DNA from: Psychromicrobium lacuslunae
GTDB lineage: Bacteria > Actinomycetota > Actinomycetes > Actinomycetales > Micrococcaceae
Assembly (NCBI RefSeq): GCF_000950575.1
Contig: NZ_CP011005.1
Span: 3,162,001 to 3,226,000, forward strand
Direction of reading: 5' to 3'
Length of the DNA stretch: 64,000 nt
Part shown: positions 17,875 to 25,410 of the stretch, piece by piece
How the letters are laid out: the number at the start of each line of letters is the position of its first letter
Numbering within the stretch: the first letter of the stretch is position 1
Notes under the pieces: generated by a model
What the model was told of the DNA's origin: nothing
Database searches by the model: none
What the model saw: only the letters and a program-made list of their open reading frames with translations
Program-made: the position numbers and the translations under genes

Positions 17875-19121
17875 AGAAAAACTTTCCCTTCACCGCGATA
17901 ACTAGGCAGCTCGGCTACTACTTCCTCGCCGTCGATCACCAGCAAGCCGTCCAGGTGCTCACAGATCTCACCTGACTTGGCATGCCTGAACCAGACTTTA
18001 TCTGCGATCCTCAGTCCGCTTGCGGCTGAGCCGCGTAGTGGGGTCTGCACCTCTCCGGCGCCTTCGGTGCCGATCATCGACAACCCCGGCGGGTATACCG
18101 GCAGCGGAACCCGGTCTGGCCCGGCCGGACCAGAGGCGATCCAGCCACCGCCCAACACCGTGATGATGTCAGGAGCTGGGCGGCGCACCACTTGCAGCGC
18201 AAAGCCAACCGCGGGATAGGGCTTAAAACGTGAGTAATGATCAAACAGGGTTGGCCCGAAGAGCCCGGAACCGGCCGCTATTTCAGTGACCGAGACGTCC
18301 GAGCTGGTCAGCTCAAGGCTGCCGGTGCCTCCACCGTTGACGAATTCCAGCTCGGCAACTTCTCGCACCGCTGAGACCACCTGGGCGCGGCGGCTCAGAA
18401 TATCCTGCGCGGAGCTGCTCTGCAGACGCTGAATCAGGAGGGCCCGGGCCCTATTTGACGGGCTGTCCTGTAGGCCTGCGATCTGCGCCTCGTAGCTCAT
18501 GATGCCGACTAATCGGTGTCCGCTCCGAGCGATCCGCTCGGCGAGTTGGACGGCTTGAGTCGGCTGCCGGATCGGAGAGCGACGAACGCCAATATGACCG
18601 AGCTGACGGCCGGCTAAACCCGGCCGCCAAGACGCATCCAGATCGATGCAAAGCCGGAGTTCAGTCGTGGAGCCCAGGATGCTGGCCATCCAGTCCAGCT
18701 GCTCGCCGGAGTCAACCATTAAGGTGATCCGACTGAGCGCCTGCGGATCCGCGGCAAGCTGCCGGAGCGCTGGCGCATCGGCGCTGGGGTAGGCGACCAC
18801 AATGTCATCGAACTCTTCGGCAAGCCAGAGCGCTTCCGGCAGCGTGTAAGCCAGCACGCCCGCGAACCCCGGCTGCGCAAGCACGGCACGCAGCACTTCG
18901 CGGCTGCGAATGGATTTGCTGGCCACCCGGATAGGTTTGCCGTTAGCGCGGCGTAATAAAGCACCAGCATTAGCGGAAAGCGCCTGACGATCCAGCACAC
19001 CGAGCGGCGCCGCTAAATGGCCGGTCGCTCGGTCGGCACGCGGCCAGAAATTAGCTTCCGGCTCAGACCGCCCGGTACCGCTTCTCTCAGCTTCAAGCGC
19101 CACTTGATCGAGTGTGAACAT
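17871..19121 (-). CDS. PLP-dependent amino-acid deaminase/aldolase (alanine racemase N-terminal fold)
   Basis: About 416 aa, with an alanine-racemase-like barrel: PIRVASKSIRSREVLRAVL includes the Schiff-base lysine region, and ELEFVNGGGTGSLELT is the phosphate-binding glycine stretch. A C-terminal D-serine-dehydratase-like metal domain (EICEHLDGLLVIDG, with His/Cys pairs) fits D-threonine aldolase/D-serine deaminase relatives. The open frame extends to 19289, but the conserved protein starts near MFTLDQVA. The ATG at 19121 (or GTG at 19127) lies in a perfect hairpin. It overlaps the lactone oxidase gene. Exact substrate unknown. Confidence 0.8.
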   Translation of the reverse strand: MFTLDQVALEAERSGTGRSEPEANFWPRADRATGHLAAPLGVLDRQALSANAGALLRRANGKPIRVASKSIRSREVLRAVLAQPGFAGVLAYTLPEALWLAEEFDDIVVAYPSADAPALRQLAADPQALSRITLMVDSGEQLDWMASILGSTTELRLCIDLDASWRPGLAGRQLGHIGVRRSPIRQPTQAVQLAERIARSGHRLVGIMSYEAQIAGLQDSPSNRARALLIQRLQSSSAQDILSRRAQVVSAVREVAELEFVNGGGTGSLELTSSDVSVTEIAAGSGLFGPTLFDHYSRFKPYPAVGFALQVVRRPAPDIITVLGGGWIASGPAGPDRVPLPVYPPGLSMIGTEGAGEVQTPLRGSAASGLRIADKVWFRHAKSGEICEHLDGLLVIDGEEVVAELPSYRGEGKVFL

Positions 19122-19131
19122 CTTCACACTC
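19110..19131 (-). promoter_or_regulatory. perfect inverted repeat enclosing the deaminase start codon
   Basis: GAGTGTGAA (19110-19118) and TTCACACTC (19123-19131) are perfect complements separated by four bases. In the minus-strand mRNA the loop is GAUG, so the AUG initiation codon is displayed in a tetraloop of a 9-bp stem. It may act as a translational hairpin or as a repressor operator. Confidence 0.6.
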
Positions 19132-19151
19132 TCGCCACGCCGAGGCTTGCT

Positions 19152-19191
19152 GTCAAGCGTTCTTGACGTGCCCTGAGGAAGCGTGAATAGT
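19152..19191 (+). promoter_or_regulatory. palindrome with divergent -35 elements; promoter of the stress-protein gene
   Basis: GTCAAGCGTTCTTGAC (19152-19167) is a 6+4+6 palindrome that supplies TTGACG on the plus strand and TTGACA on the minus strand. On the plus strand AATAGT follows TTGACG after 17 bases, giving a reasonable promoter for the universal stress protein gene. The minus-strand -10 toward the deaminase is poor (GAGAGT). Confidence 0.45.
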
Positions 19192-19233
19192 GAAAAGTAA
19201 GTAGTCCGCTGAACCACACCGAAGGGACGCATC

Positions 19234-20232
19234 ATGTCGGAGTCAAAGGAGACACCGGGAACTGAGCAGCTAGCAGCACCAACTGGCATTGTGGTGGGGG
19301 TTGATGGTTCAGACCACGGTAACTGTGCCCTGGTGTGGGCTGCCCGGGAGGCGCAGAGCCGGAAGCTGCCGCTACATTTAGTGACTGCCTATTCGGTTCC
19401 TATTTTCGCTGCCTCGGGCTTGGACGGCGGATTTGCCACCATCGATGACTCGGTCATCCGGCAGGGCGCTGAGGTAGTGCTGGAACAAGCTGTCGGCAGG
19501 CTGAGCGAGTACCCCGACCTCGACTTTGACGCCCGAGTGGAGGCCGGTGACGCCTCGGGCGTGCTGCTTGAGCTTTCCGAGACTGCTGAATTGTTGGTTT
19601 TCGGCTCCCGTGGCCGGGGTGGATTCGTGGGTCGTCTGCTTGGCTCGGTTTCCTCTGGACTGCCCGGACATGCCAAGTGCCCGACCGTGATGGTGCCGTT
19701 GAGCTGTGCGCCGCGACTGGGTGAGGGTACCAACCCAGCGGACGCGCCCCTAGTGGAGTCGTTGGTCACGGTCGGTGTTGATGGTTCCGAGCGTGCCCGG
19801 TACACGGTGTTGCGAGCGGCTGAGCATGCTGAGCAGGCAGGTTTAGCACTGCGCGTGGTCTGCGCGGTGCCGCCCTACTCTGGGGCGATGACCTGGTTGC
19901 CAGCGCCGCTGGATCGGCAAGGCATGCTTGAGGAGATCACCGAACAGATGCAGGCCGGGGCGGCCTGGTTGCGAAGCCATTTCCCCAAGCTCAAAATCGC
20001 CGCAGACGTGGTTGACGGACCGCCGATCGAGATACTGATCGAGGCGACTAAGCACTCGGAACTCGTGGTGCTCGGTAGTCGCGGGCACGGCGGCTTTGCC
20101 GGGATGATCTTGGGCTCCACCACAGATGCAGTTCTGCATCACGCGAAGGGGCCGGTGATGGTGGTTCCGGAGCGGGACGATCCGCGGCTTGCCGACCGGG
20201 CTAATTTCGGTCCGCTACTCGGTGAGGTCTAA
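19234..20232 (+). CDS. tandem-domain universal stress protein
   Basis: A 332-aa protein with two UspA domains. Each starts with a VGVDGS strand-loop (residues about 22 and 178) and ends with the ATP-binding glycine pattern: GSRGRGGFVGRLLGSVSSGL in domain 1 and GSRGHGGFAGMILGSTTDAV in domain 2. Both G-2x-G-9x-G(S/T) motifs are intact, so ATP binding is expected. Cytoplasmic. In actinobacteria such two-domain proteins often belong to dormancy/hypoxia regulons, but no such signal is proved here. Divergent from the deaminase. Confidence 0.93.
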   Translation: MSESKETPGTEQLAAPTGIVVGVDGSDHGNCALVWAAREAQSRKLPLHLVTAYSVPIFAASGLDGGFATIDDSVIRQGAEVVLEQAVGRLSEYPDLDFDARVEAGDASGVLLELSETAELLVFGSRGRGGFVGRLLGSVSSGLPGHAKCPTVMVPLSCAPRLGEGTNPADAPLVESLVTVGVDGSERARYTVLRAAEHAEQAGLALRVVCAVPPYSGAMTWLPAPLDRQGMLEEITEQMQAGAAWLRSHFPKLKIAADVVDGPPIEILIEATKHSELVVLGSRGHGGFAGMILGSTTDAVLHHAKGPVMVVPERDDPRLADRANFGPLLGEV

Positions 20233-20316
20233 GCGCGCACTCCGGCCGGCAGCGCAGTTAGCAGCCACCGAATCCCTGGACTATCGTGAGGTGTGGATAG
20301 TCGAGGAAGGTAGCCG

Positions 20317-21093
20317 ATGATCGAGATTTTAGACTCCGCCCAATTGGCGACCGCCAGGAGGAGTGGTGCCCTGGTCGCTAATATCTTGCAGACCTTGAAA
20401 AATCGCACCGTGGTGGGTACAAATCTGCTCGATATCGATCGTTGGGCGCAGCAGATGATCGACTCCGCCGGCGCTCAGTCCTGCTATGTCGATTACGCTC
20501 CGTCCTTCGGTCGCGGTCCCTTCGGCCACTACATTTGCACAGCGGTTAACGACGCGGTGCTGCACGGCTTGCCCCATGATTACCACCTGGTCGACGGGGA
20601 TCTACTGACCCTAGACTTGGCAGTCTCCCAAGACGGCATCGCGGCGGATTCGGCGATTAGTTTCATCGTCGGCGAGACGCAGGCAGAGCAGAGCGTGGCG
20701 TTGATTGAGATCACTCAACAGGCGCTTGAGGCGGGTATTGCGGCGGCGCAGCCGGGAGCCAGGATCGGCGACATTTCCTTTGCCATCGGCTCGGTGCTGA
20801 GCACAGCTGGCTACCCGGTTAATACCGAGTTCGGTGGTCATGGCATTGGTTCTACGATGCATCAGGACCCGCACGTGGCAAATACCGGTCGGCCCGGTCG
20901 TGGCTACCAACTTCGCCCCGGTCTGCTGCTTGCCCTGGAACCCTGGGTGATGCTCGACACCGCAAGGCTGGTGACCGACGCTGACGGTTGGACGCTACGC
21001 AGCGCCACCGGTTGCCGGACCGCGCACAGCGAGCACACCGTGGCGATCACCGAACAGGGACCAGAGATTCTGACCTTGCCGATTCTCGCCTAA
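20317..21093 (+). CDS. map: methionine aminopeptidase, type I
   Basis: A 258-aa cytoplasmic enzyme removing N-terminal Met from new proteins. All pita-bread residues are visible: His83 (VLHGLP), metal ligands Asp100 and Asp111 (TLDLAVSQDGIAADSA), His175 (FGGHGIG), Glu208 (LALEPW) and Glu239 (SEHTVAI). No N-terminal SH3-binding extension. AGGAAGG precedes ATG. The gene stands alone rather than in the ribosomal adk-map operon, so it may be a second, accessory MetAP. Confidence 0.93.
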   Translation: MIEILDSAQLATARRSGALVANILQTLKNRTVVGTNLLDIDRWAQQMIDSAGAQSCYVDYAPSFGRGPFGHYICTAVNDAVLHGLPHDYHLVDGDLLTLDLAVSQDGIAADSAISFIVGETQAEQSVALIEITQQALEAGIAAAQPGARIGDISFAIGSVLSTAGYPVNTEFGGHGIGSTMHQDPHVANTGRPGRGYQLRPGLLLALEPWVMLDTARLVTDADGWTLRSATGCRTAHSEHTVAITEQGPEILTLPILA

Positions 21094-21119
21094 GCTCTCG
21101 GACCTCAGCGCTTCGCGTC

Positions 21120-22556
21120 TCAGTAGCGAGCAGCGTAACCGTAGAGTGCCATTGTCGACATCCAGCTCAGCGGAGTGACAGCGATCCCGTCATTCGGGTT
21201 GAGTGCTTGAACCACCTGACCATTGCCAATGTAAATAGCCACGTGGCTGAAGAAGCCTGAGCCATTGTCATTGAAGGCGAGGATGTCGCCATACTGCATC
21301 TGGGAGAGTGGCACCCGGGTGGGCGCTTGCCAGAACTGGTCGGATCCGCCCCGAGGCAAGTTCACGCCGACCGAGCGGAAGGCGGCCCAGATCAGTCCCG
21401 AGCAGTCATAGCCGACCGGTCCGGTGCCACCCCAGACATAGGGGCCGCCGACCTTGGACATTGCGAAGGCGACCATGCCACTAATGTTCGTGCCGCTGGG
21501 CGGGTTGACTACTGGTGGCACAACTACTGGGGGTTTCGGCTTAGGCGGCACCACCACCGGGGGGGTCACCACGGGCGGGGTGACCACCGGAGGAGTCACC
21601 ACTGGTGGCTGCACAACAGGCGGTGCTGGCGGGTCAACCGGTGCCGGATTATTGCTGCCCGGGTCGCTAGTGCCTGGGTTGCTGGTACCCGGGTTGCTGG
21701 GCGGGGTTGGGGCTGGCTGATTTTTGCTGGCAGCAATAATAGCGGCCAATCTAGCTGCCTCTTTTTGTTGCTCCAGCCCGGTGATTCGAGCGCTCTCCAG
21801 TGCCACCGTGGTGTTCTTCAAGGTGGCCAGCTGGCCAATCAGTACGCCACGCTGCTGCTGGTTCTTAGTCACCAGGGCGTTCTGCGCGCTGACCGCCGAG
21901 TCGGCGGCAGTCTTAGCGCTCGCCGCTACTTTGGCAGCGTCGTCAGCCGCTTGCTTTGCCTGTTTGGCGGCGTCTTCGAGCGAGCTCGCGGTGGCGGCCG
22001 CGGATTGCGCATTATTGAAAGTCTGGCTCCGATTGGTGCCGAGAATCGATAGGGTGGAGGCCTGGTAGATGACGTCCGAGGCGCTTCCGCCTCCGCTAGT
22101 GATCAGGGACTGCACGCTGGGGTTCAGGCCGCCGGTTTTGTACATGGTGCTGGCGAGCTGCCCGACTTGAGTCTTCGCTTTTGCCGAAATTTTCGCCGCT
22201 GCGGCCGCTTTTGCCTTCGCAGCGTCGGCGGCGGTTTGCCGGTCCTTCAGATTGACCAGCGCCGCTGAGTAGTCGTTATTGGTGCGCATCGAGTTCATCA
22301 TGGAGGCTTGCAAGCTCTGAGTGGCAGTATCCAGCAGACTCTCGATCTTGGTGATCTGGGTGCTGGTGGCATCCTGATTCTTCTTGGCGTTAGCAATGTC
22401 CTGCTCGGACGGAATCTCAGGGCTAGCCGGTAATGCGGCGGGAGATTGCGCTAGTGGGGCGGCCAGGGCTGGCGCCGACGAGACGCCGGATACCAGAGCA
22501 GCACTTGCCACCACCGCCAAAGACGTGGTCAACCAGCGTTTCACATTCGCACTCAT
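21120..22556 (-). CDS. secreted NlpC/P60 peptidoglycan endopeptidase (RipA-like)
   Basis: A 478-aa cell-wall hydrolase. A signal peptide (to about ALA, residue 33) is followed by a long Ala/Lys/Gln-rich coiled coil (about 55-270). A proline-rich (VVTPP)n linker leads to the C-terminal NlpC/P60 domain. The domain carries the catalytic Cys in GYDCSGLIWAAF, the His in FFSHVAIYIG, and GDILAFND. It should cleave D-Glu-mDAP/Lys peptide bonds during cell separation, with the coiled coil as an autoinhibitory or localisation module. GAGG six bases before ATG. A structured leader precedes the gene. Confidence 0.93.
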   Translation of the reverse strand: MSANVKRWLTTSLAVVASAALVSGVSSAPALAAPLAQSPAALPASPEIPSEQDIANAKKNQDATSTQITKIESLLDTATQSLQASMMNSMRTNNDYSAALVNLKDRQTAADAAKAKAAAAAKISAKAKTQVGQLASTMYKTGGLNPSVQSLITSGGGSASDVIYQASTLSILGTNRSQTFNNAQSAAATASSLEDAAKQAKQAADDAAKVAASAKTAADSAVSAQNALVTKNQQQRGVLIGQLATLKNTTVALESARITGLEQQKEAARLAAIIAASKNQPAPTPPSNPGTSNPGTSDPGSNNPAPVDPPAPPVVQPPVVTPPVVTPPVVTPPVVVPPKPKPPVVVPPVVNPPSGTNISGMVAFAMSKVGGPYVWGGTGPVGYDCSGLIWAAFRSVGVNLPRGGSDQFWQAPTRVPLSQMQYGDILAFNDNGSGFFSHVAIYIGNGQVVQALNPNDGIAVTPLSWMSTMALYGYAARY

Positions 22557-22620
22557 CTAAGCCTCATAACCGATTTATCGGTGAATGCAGGCAGCAGCAT
22601 TCACACAGCAATCATGAGGT
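22557..22620 (-). promoter_or_regulatory. hairpin-forming 5' leader of the NlpC/P60 gene
   Basis: CCTCAT (22562-22567) pairs with ATGAGG (22614-22619). Inside, GTGAATGC (22581-22588) pairs with GCATTCAC (22597-22604) around an 8-base loop. The nested structure ends just before the Shine-Dalgarno and could control expression of the cell-wall hydrolase. It does not show the ydaO (c-di-AMP) riboswitch core that often precedes such genes. Confidence 0.4.
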
Positions 22621-22732
22621 TACGTGGTCAAATGTCACTTTGGCAACACTGGTCACATCATTAACTTAAACAACACCGTTGTCATTTACCCCGAAGAGAC
22701 ACGGCGTGTCGCGAAAATTTTTTGCAGTTTCT

Positions 22733-23137
22733 TCAGCCCCAGCCAAGCTCGTGCAAGGTTTCGTCGTCGATGCCAAAGTGGTGAGCGACCTCGTAGATCA
22801 CGGTGATCAGAATTTGCTCGACCACCTCCTCCCGACTGTGGCAGAGATCCAGAATGGCTTGTCGGTAGATGCTGATTTTGTCGGGTAGCGAGCCAATGCC
22901 AGACCACTCGGTTCGCTCGGTGAGCGGGACGCCCTGATAGAGACCGAGTAGCACTAGTCGTGGGTCCTCGTTAGGGCTGGGAAGATAGCGCTCCTCCACC
23001 ACGATGGCGACGTTGTCTATTGAGGCGGCGAGGTCGGGCGGAATCTGCGCTACCGCGTCATCCACAGCGCGCTCAAATTCGGCGAGGGGCATTTCATAGC
23101 GGCCGAAGCGCGGCATGCCAGCTAGTGGGTTAGGCAT
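22733..23137 (-). CDS. zincin-like metallopeptidase family protein (DUF1025/PF06262), zinc ligand altered
   Basis: A 134-aa protein matching small actinobacterial zincin-like proteins: ERYLPSPNEDPRLVLLGLYQG, PLTERTEW and the C-terminal HHFGIDDETLHELGW are typical. The expected HExxH is YEVAH (residues 115-119): the first histidine is Tyr (codon TAC at 22795-22793), while Glu116 and His119 remain. Catalysis by the usual mechanism is therefore doubtful. It overlaps the upstream GNAT gene by 8 bases and is likely co-translated. Confidence 0.85.
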   Translation of the reverse strand: MPNPLAGMPRFGRYEMPLAEFERAVDDAVAQIPPDLAASIDNVAIVVEERYLPSPNEDPRLVLLGLYQGVPLTERTEWSGIGSLPDKISIYRQAILDLCHSREEVVEQILITVIYEVAHHFGIDDETLHELGWG

Positions 23138-23696
23138 CGCGGAGGCCCACTGTGTCGGTCTCCCAGAAAATCTCAGGGTAGATCAGGGTCCCGCTGAGCG
23201 ATTCAGCGACCGGCGTGAGGTGTCGCACCATAAAGGCAGCATCAGGAATTCGCACCGAGGGCTTGCGGAAGCCAGCGGCGCCGCCCGGCACGAACCCTAG
23301 TCGTGGATAGAACCCGGGCTCTCCCTCTAAGAAGACCAGATCAAAGCCTCGCTCGGTGGCTTCTTGTAGCCCGGTCCGAACCAGCGTGGAGCCGATACCT
23401 CGGCCCTGGCTGCTTGGTTGGACGGCTAGCGGGCTCAGCACCAGAACATGATGCAAGCGTTCCGGTGCATCTAGGTAGCCGCGGCTAAAGCCAATATGTC
23501 CTAGCACCTCGCCCTCAGAGGTGCTGGCGATTAGTTCGAAGCCGCGGTCCGTTCGCCAGAGGCTGCGCATCTGCTGGACCAGGTTGGTCACGGTACTGCC
23601 GGAATCGGCGAAGGCTGCGTTGACCAGCTGATCGACTAAGCGGGTTTCAGCTGGGCGAGGTGCCCGGATCTGGTACTCCGGTGTGCTGCTATGCAT
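23130..23696 (-). CDS. GNAT family N-acetyltransferase (YhbS-like)
   Basis: A 188-aa acetyltransferase. It begins with a typical IRAPRPAETRLVDQLV strand-helix. The acetyl-CoA-binding motif A is LSPLAVQPSSQGRGIGSTLV (about 98-117), with the Q-x-x-G-x-G/A loop intact. FLEGEPGFYPRLGFVPG is the YhbS/PF13508-type C-terminal signature. Substrate unknown. It heads a two-gene unit with the metallopeptidase-like gene. Confidence 0.88.
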   Translation of the reverse strand: MHSSTPEYQIRAPRPAETRLVDQLVNAAFADSGSTVTNLVQQMRSLWRTDRGFELIASTSEGEVLGHIGFSRGYLDAPERLHHVLVLSPLAVQPSSQGRGIGSTLVRTGLQEATERGFDLVFLEGEPGFYPRLGFVPGGAAGFRKPSVRIPDAAFMVRHLTPVAESLSGTLIYPEIFWETDTVGLRDA

Positions 23697-23746
23697 GCCT
23701 CAAGCCTAGGGGACTCGCCCGGCCCGGATTCGACTGGCCTTTCGGC

Positions 23747-24724
23747 TTAGTCCAGTCGGTTTCGTGGTCTAATCCGGGTGATGGCGACCCCGAGCAGGGC
23801 GACGAATCCGCCGATGAAGCCCCAAGCGGTGGGGGTTTCGTTGAGTAAAACCCACGACATGAGCACCGTGATAGCGGGTACCAAGTAGGTTGATGCGGCT
23901 AGCTGACCGGCATTGAAGCGGGAGAGTGCGTAGGCCCAGCTGGTGAAAGCAATGGCGGTCGGGAAGATGCCGAGATAGACAACCCCGAGGGTGCTGCCGA
24001 TTGGTGCTGAGTCAATTGCAGCAATCAGCTCGCCGGAAAATGGCAGACAGCAGATCGCCCCAATGCCGGTCCCCAGCCAGGTGGCGTGCACCGCGTTAAT
24101 CGAGCGCAACACCGGTTTTTGGATAATCACACTGAGAGCCGCGAAAACCGCCGCTAGCAGGCATAGCGCAATGCCCAACAGGTCGACACTGCTTCGCTGC
24201 CCGGAGCCGAGGGCGATGAGAGCCACCCCAGCCAGCGAAACCACGCCTCCGATTACCAGCCAGCGAGGGAAGCCCTCGCGCAGGAAGATGCCAGCAAAGA
24301 TGGCGATGAGGATCGGCGCGATATTGATCAGCAGGGCGCTGGTGCCGGCGTCCAAATGCTGTTCTGCGGTGTTCAGCGCGACGTTGTAGCCAGCGAACCA
24401 CATCAACGAGTAAGCGAAAATTGCGAAGCCGGTGCGCCAGGTCAACCAGCCTTTGGGTAGTTTTTTCAAGGTCGGTATCGCAAAGAAGCTCAACACCAGA
24501 GTGCCGATAAGTAGCCGGCCGAGACTCAGTGCACCGGGCGAGTAGTTTGCCCCGATGATTCGGATCCCCACGAAGGCGGAGGCCCAAAGCAGTAAGGTGA
24601 TCACCACCGCGAACAGTGCTAGGCCTTGGCTGGTCTGTTTTGCTGTTCGTTTCGCTGTCTGTTTCGCTGTCTGTTTCGCTGGCGGCAATGCTGGCTGCTC
24701 CAGCTCGAGCTCTGCATCTTTCAC
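23747..24724 (-). CDS. EamA/DMT family transporter
   Basis: A 325-aa membrane protein with ten predicted transmembrane helices in two EamA repeats (each with a conserved proline-containing exit such as GVVSLAGVALIALG and GFIGGFVALLGVAITR). These export or import small metabolites or amino acids. The cytoplasmic N-terminus has an unusual repeated KQTA tract encoded by a 12-bp tandem repeat. GTG start, weak Shine-Dalgarno. Monocistronic by position. Confidence 0.9.
   Translation of the reverse strand: MKDAELELEQPALPPAKQTAKQTAKRTAKQTSQGLALFAVVITLLLWASAFVGIRIIGANYSPGALSLGRLLIGTLVLSFFAIPTLKKLPKGWLTWRTGFAIFAYSLMWFAGYNVALNTAEQHLDAGTSALLINIAPILIAIFAGIFLREGFPRWLVIGGVVSLAGVALIALGSGQRSSVDLLGIALCLLAAVFAALSVIIQKPVLRSINAVHATWLGTGIGAICCLPFSGELIAAIDSAPIGSTLGVVYLGIFPTAIAFTSWAYALSRFNAGQLAASTYLVPAITVLMSWVLLNETPTAWGFIGGFVALLGVAITRIRPRNRLD
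24633..24680 (-). repeat. four tandem 12-bp units encoding (AKQT)4
   Basis: Four 12-bp units (GTCTGTTTCGCT and close variants, plus strand) encode AKQT/AKRT repeats in the N-terminal tail of the DMT transporter. The unit length is a multiple of three, so slippage would change tail length without breaking the frame. Confidence 0.85.
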
Positions 24725-24856
24725 CAGATAAAGCTATGTCCTCTGAAGCCGGCAGGCTAGCGATTTCCGGACAGCCTATGTCCTGATTCACCGAGTCCTT
24801 TCGCTGGATCCTTTGAGCTGGCTGGAGGGTCGGTTTGGTGGAATCAACTGTTAGGC

Positions 24857-24872
24857 CCTATAGTTTTATAGG
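24857..24872 (+). promoter_or_regulatory. possible promoter region of the tRNA cluster
   Basis: CCTATAGTTTTATAGG is a 6+4+6 palindrome with TATA-like cores on both strands, 50 bases before tRNA-Glu. It is the only AT-rich element in the tRNA upstream region and may supply the -10, but no convincing -35 was found. Confidence 0.3.
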
Positions 24873-24922
24873 TCCACTTCGGGAGTGTTCGGGTCAAGCC
24901 GATCGCCAAAGAGGTGTCCGAT

Positions 24923-24995
24923 GCCCCCATCGTCTAGCGGCCTAGGACACCGCCCTTTCACGGCGGCGGCACGGGTTCGAATCCCGTTGGGGGTA
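24923..24995 (+). tRNA. tRNA-Glu (anticodon TTC)
   Basis: A 73-base cloverleaf: acceptor GCCCCCA pairs with TGGGGGT (24988-24994), discriminator A. The anticodon stem CCGCC/GGCGG encloses loop CTTTCAC with TTC at 24957-24959. T-arm GGGTTCGAATCCC. No encoded CCA. First of three clustered tRNAs. Confidence 0.97.
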
Positions 24996-25039
24996 CGCAA
25001 GAAAATAGCTGGTAAGCTGTAACTCTTGCAAAAATGCAA

Positions 25040-25113
25040 GGCCCTGTAGCGCAGTTGGTTAGCGCGCCGCCCTGTCACGGCGGAGGTCGCGGGTTCAAGT
25101 CCCGTCAGGGTCG
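25040..25113 (+). tRNA. tRNA-Asp (anticodon GTC)
   Basis: A 74-base cloverleaf: acceptor GGCCCTG pairs with CAGGGTC (25106-25112), discriminator G. The anticodon loop CTGTCAC lies between GCCGC-type stems and reads GTC. T-arm GGGTTCAAGTCCC. No encoded CCA. 44 bases after tRNA-Glu. Confidence 0.97.
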
Positions 25114-25162
25114 CTAGGTTCCTTAAAAGGAATCCGGTGCGCTGTTGATTTTTAGGCACCAA

Positions 25163-25238
25163 GGCTCTGTAGCTCAGTTGGTAGAGCGTTCGACTGAAAA
25201 TCGAAAGGTCACCGGATCGACGCCGGTCGGAGCCACCA
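25163..25238 (+). tRNA. tRNA-Phe (anticodon GAA)
   Basis: Cloverleaf with acceptor GGCTCTG/CGGAGCC (one T-G pair), anticodon stem TTCGA/TCGAA around loop CTGAAAA (GAA), and encoded CCA at 25236-25238. The T-loop reads ATCGACG, with A instead of T at position 54, a form I recall from other actinobacterial tRNA-Phe genes. Confidence 0.96.
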
Positions 25239-25240
25239 GC

Positions 25241-25273
25241 AAACCCCCGGAATTCCTATGGATCCGGGGGTTT
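25241..25273 (+). terminator. rho-independent terminator of the tRNA operon
   Basis: AAACCCCCGGA (25241-25251) and TCCGGGGGTTT (25263-25273) form a perfect 11-bp stem with an 11-base loop, followed by ATTGTTT. It lies directly after tRNA-Phe. Confidence 0.85.
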
Positions 25274-25410
25274 ATTGTTTCTGTAGCGATGAGTAAGTTC
25301 CCGGCTCATCTCAGTCATCTCACTTTGATACAAAGTTGACACAACCTGGTGACTAAAGAAATATAAGTCTAAAATTTTGAAGAAACATTTAGATAAATTG
25401 GGGGAACAGA

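Noticed and set aside
17871-19289. 472-aa version of the deaminase starting at 19289
   Set aside because: The extra 56 residues run through the divergent promoter region and into the stress-protein gene and resemble no family sequence.
21540-21620. Short-period repeats in the NlpC/P60 gene as a CRISPR-like array
   Set aside because: They are 15-bp coding repeats for the VVTPP linker, without spacers.
22557-22732. c-di-AMP (ydaO) riboswitch upstream of the NlpC/P60 gene
   Set aside because: The conserved G-rich and GGGGGA-type core sequences expected for that riboswitch are absent, and the leader is short.
25163-25238. A54 in the T-loop of tRNA-Phe as an oddity
   Set aside because: I recall the same ATCGA T-loop in other actinobacterial tRNA-Phe genes, so it is probably a lineage feature, not a defect.
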